In this document: positions 60,796 through 64,000 of the stretch, piece after piece
Numbering within the stretch: the first letter of the stretch is position 1
How the letters are laid out: each line of letters starts with the position of its first letter
Source: Sphagnum magellanicum
Lineage: Eukaryota > Streptophyta > Sphagnopsida > Sphagnales > Sphagnaceae
Direction of reading: 5' to 3'
Assembly (NCBI GenBank): GCA_021904315.1
Contig: CM038907.1
Location: 21,893,223-21,957,222, forward strand
Length of the DNA stretch: 64,000 nt
The notes under the pieces: model-generated
What the model was told of the DNA's origin: nothing
Database searches by the model: none
What the model saw: only the letters and a program-made list of their open reading frames with translations
Translations under genes and position numbers: made by a program

Positions 60796-63383
60796 AGTTG
60801 TTACATATACCCTCAGGTCCTATAAGTTTATAGGAGAAAGCTGTTGTTGGTGGCCCACTGTGGTTTTCACCATGACAAAAAAATTGCATGATTCAAATGT
60901 TGTCAAAAACATGTTTTCCAGGACAAGTGTTTTTGTTCATCGCGGAAGACATTAAATCATGAGAAAAGAATTAAAACTGAAAGTGAACTTGTGTTCATGG
61001 TAGAAGACATTAAATCATGAAAAAAAATTAAAACTGAAAGTTGTCATGGATACCATGAGGTTACATAAATTTACCATGATGTTATTGGTGTCCCAATATG
61101 GTTTTCACCATGGCAACAAAATTCATGATCCAATTATACACACAATCAGGTCAAAATTGTGTACACACCATAGTACCTTGGCAACTTTCACTAATTATAT
61201 TGTTTTCAGAAAATTTGAAATTCTCAAAAAAAAATTCAATCAGCAAAATTTTGTGAAGGGGAAATCTTGAATCCTCAGGAATATTTTATTTTGTTAAAAT
61301 GAAAATTTCACGATTAATTAATAAATTATCCAAGAGACAAAGTATGCGTAGAAGTTGTTGCCAAGGTCCTACAGTATACGAAATCTGTAGAACATGGGTC
61401 CCTCTATAATACAAGACTTTGTATTTTTGTAAATTTTTGTAAAGTTTTTGATTTTTCAACAGTGGTAATTTTTTGGTTGAAAAATCACTGTGACCCTTCC
61501 AATTGTGTCCCTTATGACAGTTGACTACTAGTGTAGTAGCATCTAGGTGGAATGTGCACTCTGGATCTATATTCTAGGATTATTTGTCATGGCTTTGTAG
61601 AATATAATATGATTTATGTATTCCACTTTAGAGAAAAAAAAAGGATAATAATTTTGCAAGAACATCTAGGGATCTTCTGTACTATCTCCTCATTGGGTTT
61701 TGAGGATTTTGTCTTATCCTGTTTGCAGGTGATTTCTTGGCTGGGATTTGTGTGCATGATGGCAGATCTTCATGTCCAAAAAAGGAAAGAAAAAAATACA
61801 TTGATATTCATAGTCTTGTAAATTAGGTTATTGGGCAGCAAGGTAGTGTTAAAGTGTCCTCAGGACTCCTGAATTCCCACCATGGTGTAAAATTTAACCG
61901 TGTCAAAAACCAAATTTTGCCTGAAGAAAAAGGCAAGTGAAAACATCACGTGGTGGTTGAACATCAATGGTTAATATATAACTATACCTATGGTGAACCC
62001 ACAAGGGTCCCAAACCAAAAAAGACCCATTTCTTATTTGTGACAAATAAGAAATTGAAGGCCTGCAAAATGTTTAGTCACCATGGATGCAAGATGGATGG
62101 AAGGTGGACAAGGGTTTGAGGTTTAAGACACTTCTCTTTTTTGGGTCCAAACTTATATTAACTTGTTTCACTTTGGGGATGGTCTATGAGCTTAACTGCA
62201 TGTGACTTCCTCTTATCACTACTAGACTTATATTCATAGGTCTTAATAAACAGGGACTAGTTGAAAAATAGTGAATTCATTTATCTGTTGAATGAGAACC
62301 AGTAAGTTGCATCCATATTTTATAATAATGATTGTTCACAACACTATGATTTCCTCCCAACAACATATGTTGAACATATGTGTGTAACTTAAAAAATAAC
62401 CACACTTGACTTCCACCCAACACCATGTGTTGGCCACCACAAGTGCCTAGTGATTACCATGCTTGCCCAGGCTGGTGGGAGGGGGCAAAAAGATAGGTCC
62501 AGTAGATTGTTCAAAGACCTTTTAATATGAATGCGCATGGATAATCAACAATTGTCCATTAGATAGTCCTATTTGAGTTGGGTAGTTAGACCAAAAAATT
62601 GAGCTAGTTGGGTGATGTCTTCCATTACTTTTTGCTTTAATGAGCAAAAAGCCTCATACCTTCCTTATTGAGCAAGTCTTCAAGTTGTCTTACAGTTAGA
62701 ATGATTAGCTCTATAATGCAACTGGCTGAATGGGCTGCTATTGCCAATTCTACTCTTTTCTACCTTCCTACCACCTATCTACCTACTACCTACCTATTAT
62801 GCTAGGTAGAAATGTTGTGAGTAGTTTTCAGCCAAGACAAATCTTGAAGAAGATTGTCTGAAATTCAATTTTTGACAAATCTCCACTTGTAAAGAATGGA
62901 ATTTTCAGAGAAAAGAATTGCCTAGATCTGCAACATAATCATACATCTTTACAAACATGTTTAGATCCAACTAGATTGATCATATAATAAGCGCCATGCA
63001 TGCATGCGTGCTGCATTGAGACAGTAGACCAGCAGGTGTTTAGAGATTTCGTAGATCCTGTAATTTTACAACAAATTTGCTATTGCTGCTGCTGCAAGTA
63101 GCTACTCATGAGTTCGAGTAGTACATGATCTCATTGCAGCAGCAGACTCATGGTCATGTGTATTATAGCCTGTTGCAAAGTACTTATTACAAGCTGGTAG
63201 CAACCACGATAGCTGCATCGAACTATTGATTTATCCAGAGACATCAATTGAGCAGAGGTCTAAATGGAAATATTTGAAGTGTGATCTGCAAGCCATGTTG
63301 ATGGACCTTTATTAACAAACAAGCCTGGGAAATTTCAGGTCACATAATTAGAATGGGGAAGAGACTAGACTCTAGGATCTAGT
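60796..63383. other. Spacer without recognised gene
   Basis: AT-rich with short frames only. A 67-bp direct duplication (ATTAAATCATGA, TTAAAACTGAAAGT) lies at about 60950-61045. The last few hundred bases should be the 3' flank of the LHCB copy that starts at 63384. Confidence 0.55.
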
Positions 63384-64000
63384 CTAAGATCCGGGGGTGA
63401 AGTTGGTGGCATAAGCCCAGGCGTTGTTGGTAACTGGGTCGGCCAAATGGTCGCTCAAATTGGCCAATGGGCCCTTGCCAGTGACGATGGCCTGCACGAA
63501 GAATCCAAACATGGAGAACATGGCCAGTCTTCCGTTCTTCAACTCCTTCACCTTCAGCTCAGCGAAAGTGTCGGGGTCGTCAGCCAAGCCCAAGGGATCG
63601 AAGGAGCCGCCTGGGTAGATTGGATCAGTAACTTCACCCAATGGTCCTCCTGCAACGCGATAGGCCTCGACCGCACCCATGAGCACCACCTGAGACGCCC
63701 AAATGGCAAGAATGCTCTGAGCATGGACCAAGGACGGGTTGCCCAAGTAGTCAAGGCCGCCGTCCGCGAAGATCTGAGAACCGGCCTTGAACCATACTGA
63801 CTCTCCGAATGGGACGCCGTTCTTGGCCAGAAGCTCGGGTGTAACGCAGCCCAAAGCTCCGAGCATGGCCCAGCGTGAGTGAATCACCTCCAGCTCCCTG
63901 TTCTTGGCGAAAGTCTCGGGGTCCGCCGACAATCCTGCGGTGTCCCAGCCGTAGTCACCCGCAAACTCTCCAGTCAAGTATGAAGGGGTATCTCCAGAGA
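63384..64000 (-). CDS. Second LHCB1/2-type gene, partial (C-terminal 204 residues), cut by the window edge
   Basis: The visible part aligns without gaps to 53175-53791 of the first LHCB gene and ends at the same TAG. It covers residues 62-265: helix B ([17 protein letters not shown]), the middle helix, helix C/A ([13 protein letters not shown]) and the terminus [14 protein letters not shown]. By direct comparison the two differ at 11 of 617 positions, all silent, so the proteins are identical over this part. The start, exon 1 and intron lie outside the window. Role: LHCII antenna apoprotein, as for the first gene. Orientation is the same as the first copy and the decayed copy, as in a tandem array. 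Confidence 0.97.
   Translation of the reverse strand, partial: SGDTPSYLTGEFAGDYGWDTAGLSADPETFAKNRELEVIHSRWAMLGALGCVTPELLAKNGVPFGESVWFKAGSQIFADGGLDYLGNPSLVHAQSILAIWASQVVLMGAVEAYRVAGGPLGEVTDPIYPGGSFDPLGLADDPDTFAELKVKELKNGRLAMFSMFGFFVQAIVTGKGPLANLSDHLADPVTNNAWAYATNFTPGS

Overview
The window is nuclear DNA of a land plant. Three intact intron-bearing or plant-specific host genes are readable: a two-pass membrane protein of the At1g16860 type, a BBR/BPC GAGA-binding factor, and an ERD4/OSCA3-type channel. There are also two LHCB (LHCII) genes, one of them cut by the window edge. The LHCB C-terminus ([14 protein letters not shown]), the single LHCB intron inside the WYGPDR motif, and the very AT-rich, transposon-filled spacers fit a seed-free plant (moss, lycophyte or fern) better than an angiosperm. 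The sequence alone does not settle the species.

Layout: 1-4.6 kb is AT-rich spacer with small tandem repeats. 4.9-8.8 kb (+) is the At1g16860-like gene (4 coding exons, 555 aa) behind a repeat-rich leader. 10.25-11.19 kb (-) is the BPC gene (single coding exon, 312 aa), tail-to-tail with it, with GA/CT tracts in its upstream region. 12.6 kb is a MITE. 14.3-16.0 kb is a decayed hAT-type transposase, and 16.18-17.08 kb is a solo LTR with a 5-bp target duplication; a second copy lies at 40.4-41.3 kb. 20.2-32.2 kb is an old, broken Ty3/gypsy element that carries a DNMT3-like cytosine methyltransferase region between protease and reverse transcriptase, and a PHD-like zinc finger after the integrase. 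32-46.8 kb is AT-rich spacer. 46.86-47.43 kb is a 178-bp-arm foldback directly upstream of the OSCA3/ERD4-like gene (48.08-52.04 kb, 8 coding exons, 751 aa). 53.2-64 kb is a light-harvesting cluster: an intact LHCB gene (-), a decayed LHCB copy (56.4-57.5 kb, -), then a second LHCB gene running off the right edge (-). MITEs, tandem repeats and a Helitron-like element sit between them.

The host genes do not form a pathway. The LHCB copies are one local gene family; the others are independent housekeeping or regulatory genes. The most unusual item is the retroelement with chromatin-type domains (methyltransferase plus PHD-like finger). Next are the foldback beside the OSCA gene and the LHCB cluster, whose two intact copies differ only at silent sites over the 617 bases that can be compared.
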